Below are positions 51,701 to 59,414 of a DNA stretch of 64,000 nucleotides, one piece after another. Source of the stretch: RGIG8775 sp045612185 (GTDB taxonomy: Bacteria; Bacillota; Clostridia; Oscillospirales; CAG-272); assembly GCA_045612185.1 (NCBI GenBank), contig JAZKYO010000045.1, forward strand, positions 1 through 64,000, read 5' to 3'. Made by a program: the position numbers and the translations under genes. The notes below the pieces were generated by a model that worked only from the letters and a program-made list of their open reading frames with translations, was not told where the DNA came from and made no database searches. Each line of letters begins with the position of its first letter. Within the stretch, counting starts at the first letter, position 1.

Positions 51701-51829
51701 TGCGCCGATGAAAAGCTGATCCGTTGCGGAAATGCCGCATGGCGTACAGAAGGGGATAGTTGGACGTACGAGTACCGACTGTCACCGCAGGGAATTATCA
51801 GTACCCCGATATTATTCAAGGAAGGATAA
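48767..51829 (+). CDS. GH106-like glycoside hydrolase (alpha-L-rhamnosidase type)
   Basis: 1020 residues. APFWAWNCELDRDELLRQID and EMGFGGYHMHVRTGLA at the start, then SWLYDEDRYSSGCAGG, AIFTDEPYF and AYTGHMLDEEGLYSQ, are typical of the large GH106-like barrel proteins; a Rossmann-like section at about 530-610 (EAVIVPACETLRSTTLERLE, GGKLIFMGDAP) and C-terminal beta-sandwich domains (about 750-1015) follow. No signal peptide. Characterised GH106 members release L-rhamnose, but this branch is wide, so the sugar is uncertain. ATG 48767 is preferred for GGAGGG 4 nt upstream over the ATG 48755. Terminator after the gene at 51917. Confidence 0.65.
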   Translation: MLYSKNKRDEKLDTELFKNPTSDYRAAPFWAWNCELDRDELLRQIDIFKEMGFGGYHMHVRTGLATPYMNEEFMAHIKACVEYGKEIGMLSWLYDEDRYSSGCAGGKVTKDHPEYRRQIMILSCNPDYKPSELSRVIARFDVVLNEESRLVSYCRLADGEVAKHKQMTAYHEYAGNRNWRNGQADADTLNPDVTRRFIDLTHEAYAREVGDDFGDAVPAIFTDEPYFSRVVSLRFADCSQGKIDIDMPYTADLDETYRAVYGESLIDRLPELLWDRADGLPQVTRYRYFDHVSERFSRSYSYVVGEWCRAHGLAYTGHMLDEEGLYSQATCSGDVMRSYQYFDIPGIDMLCNKIELTTAKQCQSVVRQAGKAAMVCELDGVTGWDFDFRGHKLHGDWQAALGVTVRVPHLSWLSMKGEAKRDYPASISYQSPWYEEYRCVEDHFARVATALTRGKPVVRVGVIHPIESYWLRYGPVDQTTLEREKLESNFEKITEWLVRGNIDFDFICESTLPNFCAKGDNPLHVGEMAYEAVIVPACETLRSTTLERLEAFADAGGKLIFMGDAPTFEDAAPSNRGKNLFERATRVPFDRGSILAALGEQRDVEIRTPDGHFTWKQIHQLRRDTDGLWLFIAQCGEPYNKDIASKETVTVSVRGEYTPELWDTQSGNISRVAFNHKSGKTVFTLSLYDYDSALIFLKDGICESLPVSVVPQKTLVGEVPSEVKYSLTESNVMLLDVAQFSLDGGEWQEREELLRITKRLRKQFGVADDIYMLQPWAWKKKSAEHMLSLRFEITSDIEVTAPILAIEDGDKISIAFNGEPIAFRDQGYYTDSAIRKTALPPICKGTNELILTMPFGDRTDVENCYLLGDFGVEVMGRKKTVTNLPKTLVFDDICKQGLPFYGGSVKYHFPIVCEDDGEAWIEISHFRSAVLAVYVDGERKDTVAYPPYFASLGRLTEGVHQVTVEAFVSRQNCFGNVHCADEKLIRCGNAAWRTEGDSWTYEYRLSPQGIISTPILFKEG

Positions 51830-51916
51830 CAATGAGCTTGTTATGTTTGTTATGAATCCCGTTGCGGAAGTCTACCTCGTCGCTGTGGCTATCTCATTTG
51901 TTTACGGTTGATACAA

Positions 51917-51948
51917 AAGGCAACGGCTAAATACCGTTGCCTTTCCTT
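51917..51948 (+). terminator. Terminator of the amidohydrolase/GH106-like operon
   Basis: 10-bp stem AAGGCAACGG/CCGTTGCCTT (51917-51926, 51934-51943), then TCCTTTTTG. A 22-codon frame at 51843 (MFVMNPVAEVYLVAVAISFV) lies before it; probably not a gene. Confidence 0.75.
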
Positions 51949-51951
51949 TTT

Positions 51952-52066
51952 GTTTTAAGCCGCGAAACTCGGAACTTGAATCGGAATTCTTTCCCATACC
52001 TTATTATATCAAAAAAGCCCATTCTCGCGAATAGGCGTTTTTTCGTTGTTTGCGAAATTGTTGTGA
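51952..52066. repeat. Dispersed intergenic repeat, copy R8 (tail only)
   Basis: CCTTATTATATCAAAAAAGC and CCATTCTCGCGAATAGG, then CGTTTTTTCGTTGTTTGCG, the end section of R1 and R3. Confidence 0.7.
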
Positions 52067-52266
52067 TTGACGTTCGAATAGGGAAGTGTGAAATCATCCA
52101 AAGCACGGTATAATATAAAAAACATACTATTTGACCCAGCCTTTTTATGCGGAAGAGCTCCACCGATTCGATTTCCAATACACGGTTGAAGAGTATTGAA
52201 ATCCGTAGTTATTGTGTACGCTCTACCGCTCTGCCTCAAAGTATGCGTTCCGTATCGTGGATGAGG
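52067..52266. other. Non-coding stretch after repeat R8
   Basis: No supported gene or terminator. The minus strand shows AGCGGTAGAGC, like a tRNA D arm, but no anticodon or T arm can be built around it. Confidence 0.4.
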
Positions 52267-53439
52267 TCATTTGAGATATTTTCGAAGCGTGCAATCGCTG
52301 TCACGAAGCAGATCCGCGATCATGGAAGCTACCCAACGGGCCCCCGCCTCTCTTTGGTGGGTTGTGTCGGGAACTTGCACACCGTTTTCTTTTGTCGATT
52401 CGGAATAATAGGTGCTTACCAGATATTCATAGCCCTCGGTTGCCTCAATGGCGCGGATGGCGGCAAGCATATGGGAATTAAGGTCAAGACAAGGCACCCT
52501 TTTTTCCTCGGCAACGCGCATCATCGCCTCAGGAAAGGCGCGGCGGAAGTTGACCACAGGGCTTTTCTCCACCGTTACGGTAGAGGTCACGAACAACAGC
52601 GTCACGCCGCGGCGGCTTGCCTCATCGGCAAAGGCACGGAGATTTTCCATATACTGTGCCTCGTCGACTTTTCGTTCGGGCGCGGACGAGGAAAAATCGT
52701 TGATGCCAAGTGATACGATCAGATAATCCCCCTCGCGCATCTCGCGGCGAACGCGAGACCAGAGGGCAAGGCCGTCAGTATTGATAAAGCTTTGTGTGCT
52801 GAAGCCCTGCCGAGCCATATTACACACCTTGATACGGGTGTCGTCCAGCCATTCGCCGATGAACATCCCCCACCCCTTAGTCACAGAGGTGGCGCTATAG
52901 TTGCAGGTAATTGAGTCGCCGATCAGCCAAAGCGTTGTTCGGTTATCGGGGACTTGCTCGACTCTCTCTGCGCGATAGACAAGCTCCGTCTTGATATCCG
53001 CAACAAGAATATTCTCGGCAAGCGGGGTGTTTTTTCCACTTTGTTCCACCGAAATGATAGAGTGCGAATCATCTGCAAGCGTATGGGTGAATTCAATCGT
53101 TGTCCACTCTTTTTTGGTAACCGTCTTGGGCTCGTGTATAAATGCGGGATATAGGGCAAAAAGTTCAATGATGCCAACCGTCACTTCCGTCTCGTCTACC
53201 GAGCATTCCTCGCCCAATCTGACCTGCACCGATATGCGGTATCGGTTGCCCTTCGCGGCATCCTCAAGTGCCTCTACAAACTTCACTCTGTGCCCCACGT
53301 TCTTGCGATTAGCCATCGCCAAGACCATTTTGCCGTCTATTTGTGTCATTTTCATATCGCGGTAATTGTAACCGCCGCCCGTTAAGGTATTCTCCGCAAG
53401 ATCGCGCATTGACCATGTGGAAAAATTAAATTGTTTCAT
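52267..53439 (-). CDS. SGNH/GDSL esterase, rhamnogalacturonan-acetylesterase-like (CE12 type)
   Basis: 390 residues. A beta-rich N-terminal domain (about 1-160) is followed by the SGNH domain: nucleophile Ser176 in WLIGDSIT, CNMARQGFS, SLGINDFS (oxyanion Gly245/Asn247), and Asp358/His361 in PDTTHQREAG. KGWGMFIGEWL is like CE12 enzymes, which deacetylate pectic rhamnogalacturonan. No signal peptide: cytoplasmic or imported-substrate role. AGGAG precedes the ATG. Same strand as the AraC gene at 53624 but 184 nt apart. Confidence 0.8.
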   Translation of the reverse strand: MKQFNFSTWSMRDLAENTLTGGGYNYRDMKMTQIDGKMVLAMANRKNVGHRVKFVEALEDAAKGNRYRISVQVRLGEECSVDETEVTVGIIELFALYPAFIHEPKTVTKKEWTTIEFTHTLADDSHSIISVEQSGKNTPLAENILVADIKTELVYRAERVEQVPDNRTTLWLIGDSITCNYSATSVTKGWGMFIGEWLDDTRIKVCNMARQGFSTQSFINTDGLALWSRVRREMREGDYLIVSLGINDFSSSAPERKVDEAQYMENLRAFADEASRRGVTLLFVTSTVTVEKSPVVNFRRAFPEAMMRVAEEKRVPCLDLNSHMLAAIRAIEATEGYEYLVSTYYSESTKENGVQVPDTTHQREAGARWVASMIADLLRDSDCTLRKYLK

Positions 53440-53623
53440 TATTCAGACTCCTATGTATAGATTTCCTATATTTTACCATTTTTTAAAAGTCAATATTCTT
53501 TTGCTTTTTTTGTATCTGTTTCTGCGGCAAACCAAAAATTAGTATTGCAAAAATGAGTTCGAATCATATGCCCAAATTACAAAGTATCGCATTGCCAAAA
53601 ATCTTCCGGTTTGCACTCGCCGC

Positions 53624-54397
53624 TTACGTTGCTTTATAGTCCTTAGGCGCACACCCTACGCGGCAGGTGAATTCTCTTGAAAAATGCGAGGGATCCATGT
53701 ATCCGCACGCCTCCGCCACCTGTCCCACCGAGAGGGCCTCATACGCCAAAAGCTGCTTGGCATATCTGATGCGCAGGGAAATGATATAATCCTTCGGTGA
53801 GGTACCGAATCTCATAAAAAACAGCTTGCGGAAATATACCTCGCTGATGCCGCAAAGAGCGGCCAACGACGCCACCGTAAGTTCAGGATCGGTAAATGAC
53901 GCGGAAATACGTTCTACCGCGGGCTCGATCAATTGATATTGGGCGTTGGTCTGATATTTCCGCCTTCCTTCTTCAACAAGTTGAAGCAAGATGTCATATA
54001 CCGCTTTTTTGGCGGTCAGACAGCGGCAGTCGCTTTGCGTGCGCCATTCCTTTTCAGCAGTTTTGAAGATCTTGACCAGCTTTTCGCTGTTTCGAAAATG
54101 CAATGAAAACGGCTCGCACCAAAAGTCCTCCTCCACCTCAAAATTGATGGCGTAGCATCCACCTCTCGTTTTGGTTTTTACATAATAAGACGAGCCTTTG
54201 GGCAGATAAAACAGGTCACCGCCCGCGGTTTTCATTTCTCTTCCGTCGGAAAAAACGTAGGTCTTTTCGGAGTCTTCGTCGTTCAGCACGAAGCCGTGGG
54301 ACGGACGGTCCTTATGCACAATCCTCCCCGTGTCTGCCTTTACGTATACCACCACGTCGATCTTCTTTACCGTAAGTGAATCCCACTTGTCAAACAT
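53624..54397 (-). CDS. AraC-family transcriptional regulator of the 54598-60982 locus
   Basis: 257 residues. Cupin-like sensor about 1-115 (FSDGREMKTAGGDLFYLPKG, SYYVKTKTRGGCYAINFEVE), and the double helix-turn-helix about 155-255 (ALCGISEVYFRKLFFMRFGT, ACGYMDPSHFSREFTCRVGC, APKDYKA). GAGGTGATG precedes the ATG. Divergent from the (alpha/alpha)6 gene at 54598. Its probable binding repeat TTTCGATTTYGTCAAGTG occurs twice before that gene and once before the glycyl radical enzyme at 56326. Confidence 0.92.
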   Translation of the reverse strand: MFDKWDSLTVKKIDVVVYVKADTGRIVHKDRPSHGFVLNDEDSEKTYVFSDGREMKTAGGDLFYLPKGSSYYVKTKTRGGCYAINFEVEEDFWCEPFSLHFRNSEKLVKIFKTAEKEWRTQSDCRCLTAKKAVYDILLQLVEEGRRKYQTNAQYQLIEPAVERISASFTDPELTVASLAALCGISEVYFRKLFFMRFGTSPKDYIISLRIRYAKQLLAYEALSVGQVAEACGYMDPSHFSREFTCRVGCAPKDYKAT

Positions 54398-54426
54398 AGC
54401 ATCACCTCAAATTTATTATAAGGTGC

Positions 54427-54523
54427 TGTTTCGATTTTGTCAAGTGTTTATTATAGAATGTTGTTTCGATTTCGTCAAGTGTTTTGCTTTTTCTATTTAC
54501 ATTTCAGGGGAACGTGTTATAAT
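54427..54523 (+). promoter_or_regulatory. AraC operator repeats and promoter of the 54598 gene
   Basis: TGTTTCGATTTTGTCAAGTG at 54427 and TGTTTCGATTTCGTCAAGTG at 54462 are 35 bp apart. TTTACA (54496-54501), 16-bp spacer, TATAAT (54518-54523) follow. Confidence 0.75.
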
Positions 54524-54597
54524 AGGAACAATGGCGATGATGCGTAACGTGTCGGCGCTTACGATTACGAATGTGCAATTATTGCGGAGGGTATAGC

Positions 54598-56022
54598 ATG
54601 GAACATTCACTGAATTTCTTTGGAAATGAGTTGGCTGAAAAATTTTCGAAAATCGTCAATACAAGCTTCAACGATATGGAAGGGCTTTTGCTTGTGCGCA
54701 ACCGAGAGGATCCGCTTTACGGATATTGCTACCAAGCATTGCCCGGCTTTGGCGGCCGCAATTCCATGTGGTGTCGCGATATGGGAACGCTCATTCGCGA
54801 GTTGGCGCTTTACGGTCGTCTTGACAGTGCGTGTGCTCTTTCTTCCTGTTTGATTGACCGTGTGGGACTGAATGTGGACGGCTATTACACCTTCCCCCGA
54901 TTTTTTACTCAGGTCGAGTACGGAAAAAGCGGCGATGAGCTTGACGGCACGGGTGCGATTGTAATCGGGCTGATCCTGCTTTGGGAGCGTCTTTCGGACG
55001 ATTGCCCCACGAAAAAGAAAATAAGAGATTTTTTGGAATGCAAAGCCTCCCCCATCCGTTGGATTCTGTCCAAACTCAAAGACAAAAAATTGATTGAGGG
55101 AACGGGTGAATTTGGCTCGGGATATACCATTGAGTCGCCAAGCTGCAATGCGGTACAGAATAATCTTGTCAGGCTGTCTCTGATCGGCGGTGCTGATTTC
55201 TTCGCCGCTATCGGTGAGAAAGGGCTTTCGGGCGAGTGCCTTAAGGCTTCACGGATCATAGAGGAAAACATTTGCCGCTATCTGATCAAGGACGGCAAAC
55301 TTGTCTGGTGCGTTGACCCCGAAACCCTTGAACCCAACCCCGAAATCATAGGAGCGGAGATCAACAGAGGCACGACATTTATTAACGGTGTCTACGTTAT
55401 GTCCGCGGATATATTGGGTCTTGGTTTTACCAAAGAGGATGCGCCCCTTTACCGCGCGGGTGAGAATACCTTTGACGATCTGATGGAACGTCCCCTGCGC
55501 AAGGCGCTTTTTGAAAAATACGGAATGTATCAGCAATTCGACGATTTCTGGAAGGGCTTTACGGGTCCTGCCTACGGACACGGCTACGCTATGCAGTTTG
55601 CCGCATTGACGGGACGTCGCGCTCTTTTGAACCGGTTGCTCGGTTATTTTGTTGACTACACCATCAACCCCGATCCCCTGCCCAACAAGTTGGTGCGAGA
55701 GTCTCCGTACTGGATCTACGAGCGGTATTACGTTCCCGAAGCCTTGGATTTCGGAACGATCCCAGAGGCCTCCTGCGGACCGCTTACCATCGTTTGTGTG
55801 ACCGAGATCCTCAAGGTGGCGCGACTGATTGCGGGCATCGACCACGTAACGGGCGAGATCAAGCCCACACTTCCCGAAGGTTGGAGCGGCTTTTCTGCCA
55901 AGGGATTCCCTATGCTGAAGGACGGTAAGACGGTGATGTGCGACATTGAGTACCGTATTGACGGCGACGGTAAGGTGTCGCTTGAGGTGAAGCATCAAAC
56001 GTCTGACGCAACATCACAATAA
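54598..56022 (+). CDS. (alpha/alpha)6-barrel glycosidase-like protein
   Basis: 474 residues from the ATG at 54598 (GGAGG upstream). Helix-rich protein of the six-hairpin type: GYCYQALPGFGGRNSMWCRD near residue 50, EYGKSGDELDGTGAIVIGLI, GAEINRGTTFINGVYVM, and a C-terminal beta tail (MCDIEYRIDGDGKVSLEVK). WxRD-type motifs recall glycogen-debranching and GH15/GH63-like enzymes, but no family could be fixed. It could be a hydrolase or a phosphorylase-like inactive relative. No signal peptide. It opens the locus divergent from the AraC gene. Confidence 0.55.
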   Translation: MEHSLNFFGNELAEKFSKIVNTSFNDMEGLLLVRNREDPLYGYCYQALPGFGGRNSMWCRDMGTLIRELALYGRLDSACALSSCLIDRVGLNVDGYYTFPRFFTQVEYGKSGDELDGTGAIVIGLILLWERLSDDCPTKKKIRDFLECKASPIRWILSKLKDKKLIEGTGEFGSGYTIESPSCNAVQNNLVRLSLIGGADFFAAIGEKGLSGECLKASRIIEENICRYLIKDGKLVWCVDPETLEPNPEIIGAEINRGTTFINGVYVMSADILGLGFTKEDAPLYRAGENTFDDLMERPLRKALFEKYGMYQQFDDFWKGFTGPAYGHGYAMQFAALTGRRALLNRLLGYFVDYTINPDPLPNKLVRESPYWIYERYYVPEALDFGTIPEASCGPLTIVCVTEILKVARLIAGIDHVTGEIKPTLPEGWSGFSAKGFPMLKDGKTVMCDIEYRIDGDGKVSLEVKHQTSDATSQ

Positions 56023-56033
56023 GAGGTGATTTT

Positions 56034-56250
56034 ATGGAATTCATTTTGGGATGTAACTATTGGGCGTCCAATGCGGGCGCGGATATGTGGCGTGATTTTG
56101 ATATCGAGTGCATTGACAAGGATATAAGGATTCTCAGCGAGTACGGCGTGAAGCATATGCGAGTGTTTCCCAACTGGCGGGATTTTCAACCGGTAGAGCC
56201 GATTCTCGGTGGCAGTGGCGTTTTGCTGGGATACACCGTCAAAGAGCAAC
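56034..56250 (+). pseudogene. N-terminal fragment of a GH5-like gene, duplicated from 62101
   Basis: The frame runs to 56321 but only residues 1-72 are meaningful: EFILGCNYWASNAGADMWRD, FDIECIDKDIRILSEYGVKH, MRVFPNWRDFQPVEPILGG. They match the start of the enzyme at 62101-63948 almost exactly. At 56250 the match ends (AACCGAT) and a copy of the promoter of 54598 begins. A good ribosome site (AAGAGGTG) is kept, so a useless 95-residue peptide could be made. Confidence 0.85.
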
Positions 56251-56308
56251 CGATTTCGTCAAGTGGTTTTGCTTTTATCATTTACAAAAGCCTAAAAAAT
56301 GATATAAT
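56251..56308 (+). promoter_or_regulatory. Captured copy of the AraC-responsive promoter, driving glycyl radical enzyme 2
   Basis: CGATTTCGTCAAGTG at 56251 and TTTACA (56281-56286), 16-bp spacer, TATAAT (56303-56308). The operator start is 30 bp before the -35 box, as at 54466/54496. Confidence 0.75.
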
Positions 56309-56325
56309 GTATGTGAGGTGATAAT

Positions 56326-58545
56326 ATGGAATACATCAAGAACTGCGATTACGATTATATTATAAACAAATATCACGACACAAATAAGCCCTATAACAGC
56401 CTTAGCCGTTTTGTCCGCAATGACGAAATATTCGACGAGGACAGCGGAACCGAATACTTTACCCTTAAGGCGCAGGTTATGGAGAACGACGAAAAGATAG
56501 CTCATCTTTCGCACAACGTTCGCAAGGCAACCGCCTTTGCAAAAATTCTTGAGGGTACAAGAATTTCCTGCGACAGCCGAGACCGATTTCCTGCCATAAA
56601 TGCGATTTCACGCCCTCTTTCCGACCTGCAGGGCAAGTGGCGCAAGGAGCTTTTCAACGAAATTCTACCCGAAATCGGCAAGAAAATGATTGAACTTGAA
56701 AAGGCGGGCACGGTAACTATCTGGCCCGACTTCGACCACGCCGTTCCCGATTGGGTGGTTATTTTAAACCGCGGCTTCAGCGGTATTCTTGAGGACAGCG
56801 AAAAATCCTGCGCTTCTAAGAAGTGGGACGAGGAAAAGGACAGCTTTTTCGAGGGTGTAAAAATAACCTACGAGGCAATAATCGCCTTTATCGACCGTCT
56901 TGCCGACCGTGCCGAAAACACAGATGGCTCGCAAAGAATGGCAAAGGCATTGAGAAACATTGCTCACAATCCCCCCTCTACTTTCTACGAGGCACTTCTT
57001 ACCAACTATCTTTTCTTTATGATTTGCGAGCACGTTGACAATATGCAGGTGCGCTCCCTCGGAAACTTTGACAGAGAGTTTTATCCTTTCTACAAAAACG
57101 ACCTGGCAAACGGTATCAGCGAGGAGGAAATACGCACAGACCTTGCATATTTCTTTATGCAGTTCACCGCCATTGACAACTACTGGAATCAGCCTGTTTA
57201 TCTCGGCGGGTGCGACGAAAACGATATTGCAATCACCAACGAGCTTTCCTATCTCTTCCTTGAAGTTTATGACAAGATGGGAATATTCAATCCCAAAATT
57301 CAGCTTAAAATTTCAAAATCCACACCCAAGGAATTTACTCTTAAGGCACTTGACATGGTGCGCAGAGGTCACAGCTCTATTGTTTTTGTCTGCGACGAGA
57401 CCATGAGAGCCGCACTTCGCAAGATTGGCGCCAGCGAGGAAGAAGCAAGGCTTTGCGATGTTAAGGGTTGCTATGAATACTCGGTTCGAGGGGCATACGA
57501 CGTGGGTATGAACTACCTTAATCTCTTAAAGCCTCTTGAGTATGCGCTTCACTGCGGAAAAGACGGAGTTACCGGTGTTATGGGCGGTCTTGAGTGCCCC
57601 GCACCCGACCAATACAAGAGCTTTGACGAAATCCTTGCGGAATACAAGCGTCAGCTTAAATACATCATCGACGTAACCATTGAGACGGTAAACACCTTTG
57701 AAGATTATCTTGACTACGTAAACCCCGCATTTGTATTTTCGGCAACATTCCCATCCTCATTAAACAGCGGTATGTCGGCCACCTGCGGAGGTGCGCTTGA
57801 CAACAACTCTGGGCTTGCAGTCGGCTTTACCGCAGATATAGCCGACTCCCTTGCAATGATAAAGAAGTACGTCTTTGACAAAAAAGAGATTACCCTTTCG
57901 GAGCTTACCGAAATTCTCGACAAGAACTTCGAGGGTAACGAGCTGTTAAGACGAAAGCTGTTTAACGACCCCGACAAATTCGGAAACAACAAAGATCTCC
58001 CCGACGGCATCGCCAAGGAGATTGTAGGCTACATCACAAGCCTTGTAAGCCACCGCAAAAACGCCAAAAAGCGCGGCGGCATCTGGGACGTGGGCTACCA
58101 CACGGCAAGAATGTGCTATGTTCAGGGCGAAATCACGGCGGCTTCTCCCAACGGCAGACACCTTGGTGACGAGCTTGCAAAGAATCACTCGGCATCTATG
58201 GGACAAAACAGAGCGGGCGCAACGGCGGCAATTCTTTCAACCACCAAGCTTGACGCCCCCACGTACAGAGGCGACAGCTCACTTGACCTTGGGCTTCTTC
58301 CCTCCGCTGTAAAGGGAGACGACGGTCTTGAGGCAATGTACGGACTTTTGCGCACCTTTATGGACAAAGACGGGCATGCGCTTCAAATAAACGTTCTCAA
58401 CGCCGACACACTTCGTGACGCTCAAGTACATCCCGAAAAATATCAAGACCTGCAAATCCGCGTTTGCGGCTGGAACGTGCTGTGGAATAATATAAACAAG
58501 GAAGAACAGGACGGATTTATCAAACAGGCTGAGGGACTTATATGA
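56326..58545 (+). CDS. Glycyl radical enzyme of the pyruvate formate-lyase superfamily (GRE2)
   Basis: 739 residues. Cys382 and Glu384 in DVKGCYEYSV, the Cys-x-Glu arrangement of glycyl radical dehydratases and lyases; radical Gly715 in IRVCGWNVLW. Clear similarity to GRE1 at 32045 (NLLKPLEYALH versus NLLKPFEFSLH; QVHPEKYQDLQIRV versus QKHPEKYPNLIVRV), but GRE1 lacks the Glu. The enzyme is oxygen sensitive and needs a radical-SAM activase not found here. GAGGTG precedes the ATG. Its stop overlaps the lactonase gene (ATGA), so it should act on a sugar or sugar-acid intermediate (inference). Confidence 0.88.
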   Translation: MEYIKNCDYDYIINKYHDTNKPYNSLSRFVRNDEIFDEDSGTEYFTLKAQVMENDEKIAHLSHNVRKATAFAKILEGTRISCDSRDRFPAINAISRPLSDLQGKWRKELFNEILPEIGKKMIELEKAGTVTIWPDFDHAVPDWVVILNRGFSGILEDSEKSCASKKWDEEKDSFFEGVKITYEAIIAFIDRLADRAENTDGSQRMAKALRNIAHNPPSTFYEALLTNYLFFMICEHVDNMQVRSLGNFDREFYPFYKNDLANGISEEEIRTDLAYFFMQFTAIDNYWNQPVYLGGCDENDIAITNELSYLFLEVYDKMGIFNPKIQLKISKSTPKEFTLKALDMVRRGHSSIVFVCDETMRAALRKIGASEEEARLCDVKGCYEYSVRGAYDVGMNYLNLLKPLEYALHCGKDGVTGVMGGLECPAPDQYKSFDEILAEYKRQLKYIIDVTIETVNTFEDYLDYVNPAFVFSATFPSSLNSGMSATCGGALDNNSGLAVGFTADIADSLAMIKKYVFDKKEITLSELTEILDKNFEGNELLRRKLFNDPDKFGNNKDLPDGIAKEIVGYITSLVSHRKNAKKRGGIWDVGYHTARMCYVQGEITAASPNGRHLGDELAKNHSASMGQNRAGATAAILSTTKLDAPTYRGDSSLDLGLLPSAVKGDDGLEAMYGLLRTFMDKDGHALQINVLNADTLRDAQVHPEKYQDLQIRVCGWNVLWNNINKEEQDGFIKQAEGLI

Positions 58546-59408
58546 CAAGCTCACCCATTACGGTAATAAGGCAAAACAGATGTGTTATCGGCGAGGGACC
58601 CGTATGGAATGCGGCTGACGAAAAACTTTATTTCGTCAACGCCAGGGGGCAAAACGAAATATGTACATACGCACCCGAAACAGGGATTATTTCGGCGCGT
58701 GCTTATGACGAGGGCACATCTGCGATCGCCTTTTCAAAAGACGGCAGAATGCTGGTGTCACGCAGAAGCGGGGCGTTCTACTTGAACGAGGACGGCTCGA
58801 CCTCACCGCTTTATGACTGTGAAAAATACGATTTGCGATACTGCAACGACGCCAAAGTGGGACCCGACGGAAGATTTTACGTTGGAACGCAAAGCGAAAA
58901 ACGTGTTAAGGTGTCGGACAAAATAAACGGCAGGCTCTACAGTATTGACAAAGACGGCAACGTGCGCATTTTGCTTGAGGGTCTTATCCTTTCCAACGGC
59001 ATGGAGTGGTCAATTGACGAAAAATTCTTTTACCATACCGACAGCGACACGTGGACTGTAAAAGAATACTCCTTTGACAAGCAAAGCGGAGATATTGAAT
59101 TTACAGGCAGACAGATAAAAGTTCCCTATGTTGACGGGTTTACAATAAACCAAAACGGTTACTTGCTTGCCGCTTGCTGGGGGTGCGGTCACATTGCCGT
59201 GATAGACACCGCCGACATGAGTATACACGAGCACATTCCGATTCCCGCATCAATCCCCGCAAGCTGCGGATTTTTCGGCGATAACATGGATATGCTGGCA
59301 ATAACCACCGCAAGCTACAACGCCGACCTTACAAAAGATGAAAACACAGGTTACCTGTGCACGGCACAAATGAAAACAGGAGGAAGAAAACCCTACCTTT
59401 TCGGTTGA
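58542..59408 (+). CDS. SMP-30/gluconolactonase-family lactonase
   Basis: 288 residues forming a six-bladed propeller: IGEGPVWNAADEKLYFVNAR at the start supplies the metal-binding Glu, RYCNDAKVGPDGRFYVGTQS the Asn/Asp pair, and ILSNGMEWSIDEKFFYHTDS, VPYVDGFTINQNGYLLAACW follow. The family opens sugar lactones with a divalent metal. Its ATG overlaps the stop of GRE2, and the DMT transporter follows after 6 nt, so the three work in one pathway, likely oxidation or lyase breakdown of a sugar acid (inference). Cytoplasmic. Confidence 0.88.
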   Translation: MTSSPITVIRQNRCVIGEGPVWNAADEKLYFVNARGQNEICTYAPETGIISARAYDEGTSAIAFSKDGRMLVSRRSGAFYLNEDGSTSPLYDCEKYDLRYCNDAKVGPDGRFYVGTQSEKRVKVSDKINGRLYSIDKDGNVRILLEGLILSNGMEWSIDEKFFYHTDSDTWTVKEYSFDKQSGDIEFTGRQIKVPYVDGFTINQNGYLLAACWGCGHIAVIDTADMSIHEHIPIPASIPASCGFFGDNMDMLAITTASYNADLTKDENTGYLCTAQMKTGGRKPYLFG

Positions 59409-59414
59409 AAAACA

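Noticed and set aside
51843..51911. 22-codon frame MFVMNPVAEVYLVAVAISFV
   Set aside because: No ribosome site and too short to judge; may be chance or a truncated membrane protein start.
52150..52240. tRNA-like string AGCGGTAGAGC on the minus strand
   Set aside because: No T arm or anticodon stem of correct size can be drawn.
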